Positions 63,201 through 64,000 of a DNA stretch of 64,000 bases are shown here, piece by piece. The notes beneath the pieces were generated by a model, which made no database searches, was not told the origin of the DNA, and saw only the letters and a program-made list of their open reading frames with translations. Position 1 is the first letter of the stretch. Every line of letters starts with the position of its first letter. Made by a program: the position numbers and the translations under genes. Source of the DNA: Cichorium intybus (lineage: Eukaryota > Streptophyta > Magnoliopsida > Asterales > Asteraceae); assembly GCA_023525715.1 (NCBI GenBank), contig CM042013.1, forward strand, positions 81,010,994 through 81,074,993, given 5' to 3'.

Positions 63201-63834
63201 TTGCGAAGACTATAAAGACATTTAATGTTGATCTCCTGTTGGCTTTGTGTCTCCCCATACTTGTCTAGGGTATAGATCATGTTGCTGAGACGTTCATAGC
63301 ATGCTTCGAGAGACTCATTCTCTTCTTGTTCGAAGTTCCCAAAGTCTGCAATAATTTCTTGAACCTTGCTGGTGTTAAGAATCTTATCCCCTCCAAAACG
63401 AAGTTCGAGATTATCCCACATCTCTTTGGCAGAATTCGCACGGTATGGTATCACTGATATTTATACTGAATCAGTGATACGCATAGTACAATACTTTTCA
63501 GAGAATATTCTATCATATGTACTATCCAATAGAATGATAGGGTCATGCAACACGTAGTCTGCAACCACGCGTGCACCAGGGTTTGACAGCTGTGAAGTCT
63601 TCGGATCCTCCAGGTGATACCCTTCGGAGTCTTCAGACGTCGGGGTCTTCTATCCGTTTATTACTTCGGGGTTTTTCTTCAAAAAGTCTTCTGATAGAAC
63701 TTCGGATACATCAGCACTTCATCACAAATATCCTCAACAAGGTATACGGGTGGAGCTCGGTGGAATCTTCAGAGTCGTTGTGTGGATCCATAAGGACATG
63801 GGATCTAAAGCTTGTGCCTTTTGAAATTTTGTAA
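60290..63834 (-). pseudogene. Copia (Sirevirus-like) long gag with coiled coil
   Basis: Gag core at 63454-62960: AKEMWDNLELRFGGD, VQEIIADFGNF, SLEACYERLSNMIYTLDKYG, YKLAALYNLLKSHEP. A Lys/Phe/Asn-rich stretch follows, then CCHC knuckle CNYCHGKNHFAKDC (about 62732-62691). A long region (62381-61125) has Asp/Glu-rich stretches and a heptad-rich coiled coil (ESLKLALEKSNLRISLLEEN, about 62110-62050). A Ser/Lys-rich tail ends near 60290. Several frameshifts and stops divide it. Upstream (63834-63455) the N-terminal part is decayed. A large gag with coiled coil after the knuckle is usual in Sirevirus-type Copia elements. Confidence 0.78.
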
Positions 63835-64000
63835 TTGGGGGGTTTTGAGAATATAGGTAAACAAAAGTAGCATGCAAATAATAAATTTTAAGAAATTCAG
63901 TAATAAAAAGCCTAGTTCTGAATCTTCAATGTTTATCAAAATAGGATGAAATCACTTAGATGTGTTTATGAATGTAATTCTAAGTTGGCTTTAAATAATC
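63835..64000 (-). other. Probable 5' leader of the Sirevirus-like element, cut by window end
   Basis: AT-rich sequence upstream of the gag remnant. No primer-binding site or LTR is reached before the window ends. Confidence 0.4.

Overview
The window is nuclear DNA of a flowering plant, most likely a eudicot. It is AT-rich and dominated by nested, decayed LTR retrotransposons. It holds one recognisable single-copy host gene with six short exons, standard GT-AG introns and MITE-filled introns. Nothing in it looks bacterial or organellar as a whole. The species cannot be named from sequence alone.

Layout. 1-3779: 5' part of an Athila-type Ty3/Gypsy element on the minus strand (LTR, tRNA-Asp-type PBS, gag, start of protease). 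It is inserted in the integrase of a Tat/Retand-type Gypsy element on the plus strand (3780-7776). That older element keeps an integrase stub, a 41-bp tandem-repeat block, a spliced antisense ORF (aORF) and its 3' LTR. 7777-16150: AT-rich sequence with three long (TA)n tracts and a decayed Copia pol with a probable LTR. 16304-23235 (minus): a complete gene for the mitochondrial ATP synthase OSCP (subunit O), 249 aa, whose introns carry at least five foldback/MITE-like insertions.

24557-51413 is a nested stack. An old plus-strand Gypsy element (24557-25138 and 33743-36981) was invaded by a minus-strand Gypsy element that now has a tandem, shared-LTR structure (LTR, full internal region, LTR, 361-bp second internal piece; 25139-33742). 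Its 3' LTR was then hit by a plus-strand member of the same family (36982-41825), which has lost its reverse transcriptase catalytic core. Next come a 37-bp inverted filler taken from a Copia integrase, a large minus-strand Copia element (about 41863-50073), and a second copy of the same LTR-in-LTR junction carrying a solo LTR with a 5-bp target duplication (50074-50986).

51414-64000: a Gypsy LTR fragment, then a long minus-strand Copia region with Sirevirus-like architecture. It has a long coiled-coil gag, PR-IN-RT-RH, a long spacer that contains a possible mitochondrial DNA insert (about 55077-55625), and a broken accessory/env-like ORF with a proline-rich region and a C-terminal coiled coil.

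The retroelement genes form no functional pathway. All carry stops, frameshifts or deletions, several of them C-to-T changes expected from cytosine methylation. Only the OSCP gene looks intact. The most noteworthy items are the intron-containing antisense ORF of the Tat element, the shared-LTR tandem Gypsy element, the twice-occurring LTR/LTR junction, and the MITE load of the OSCP introns.
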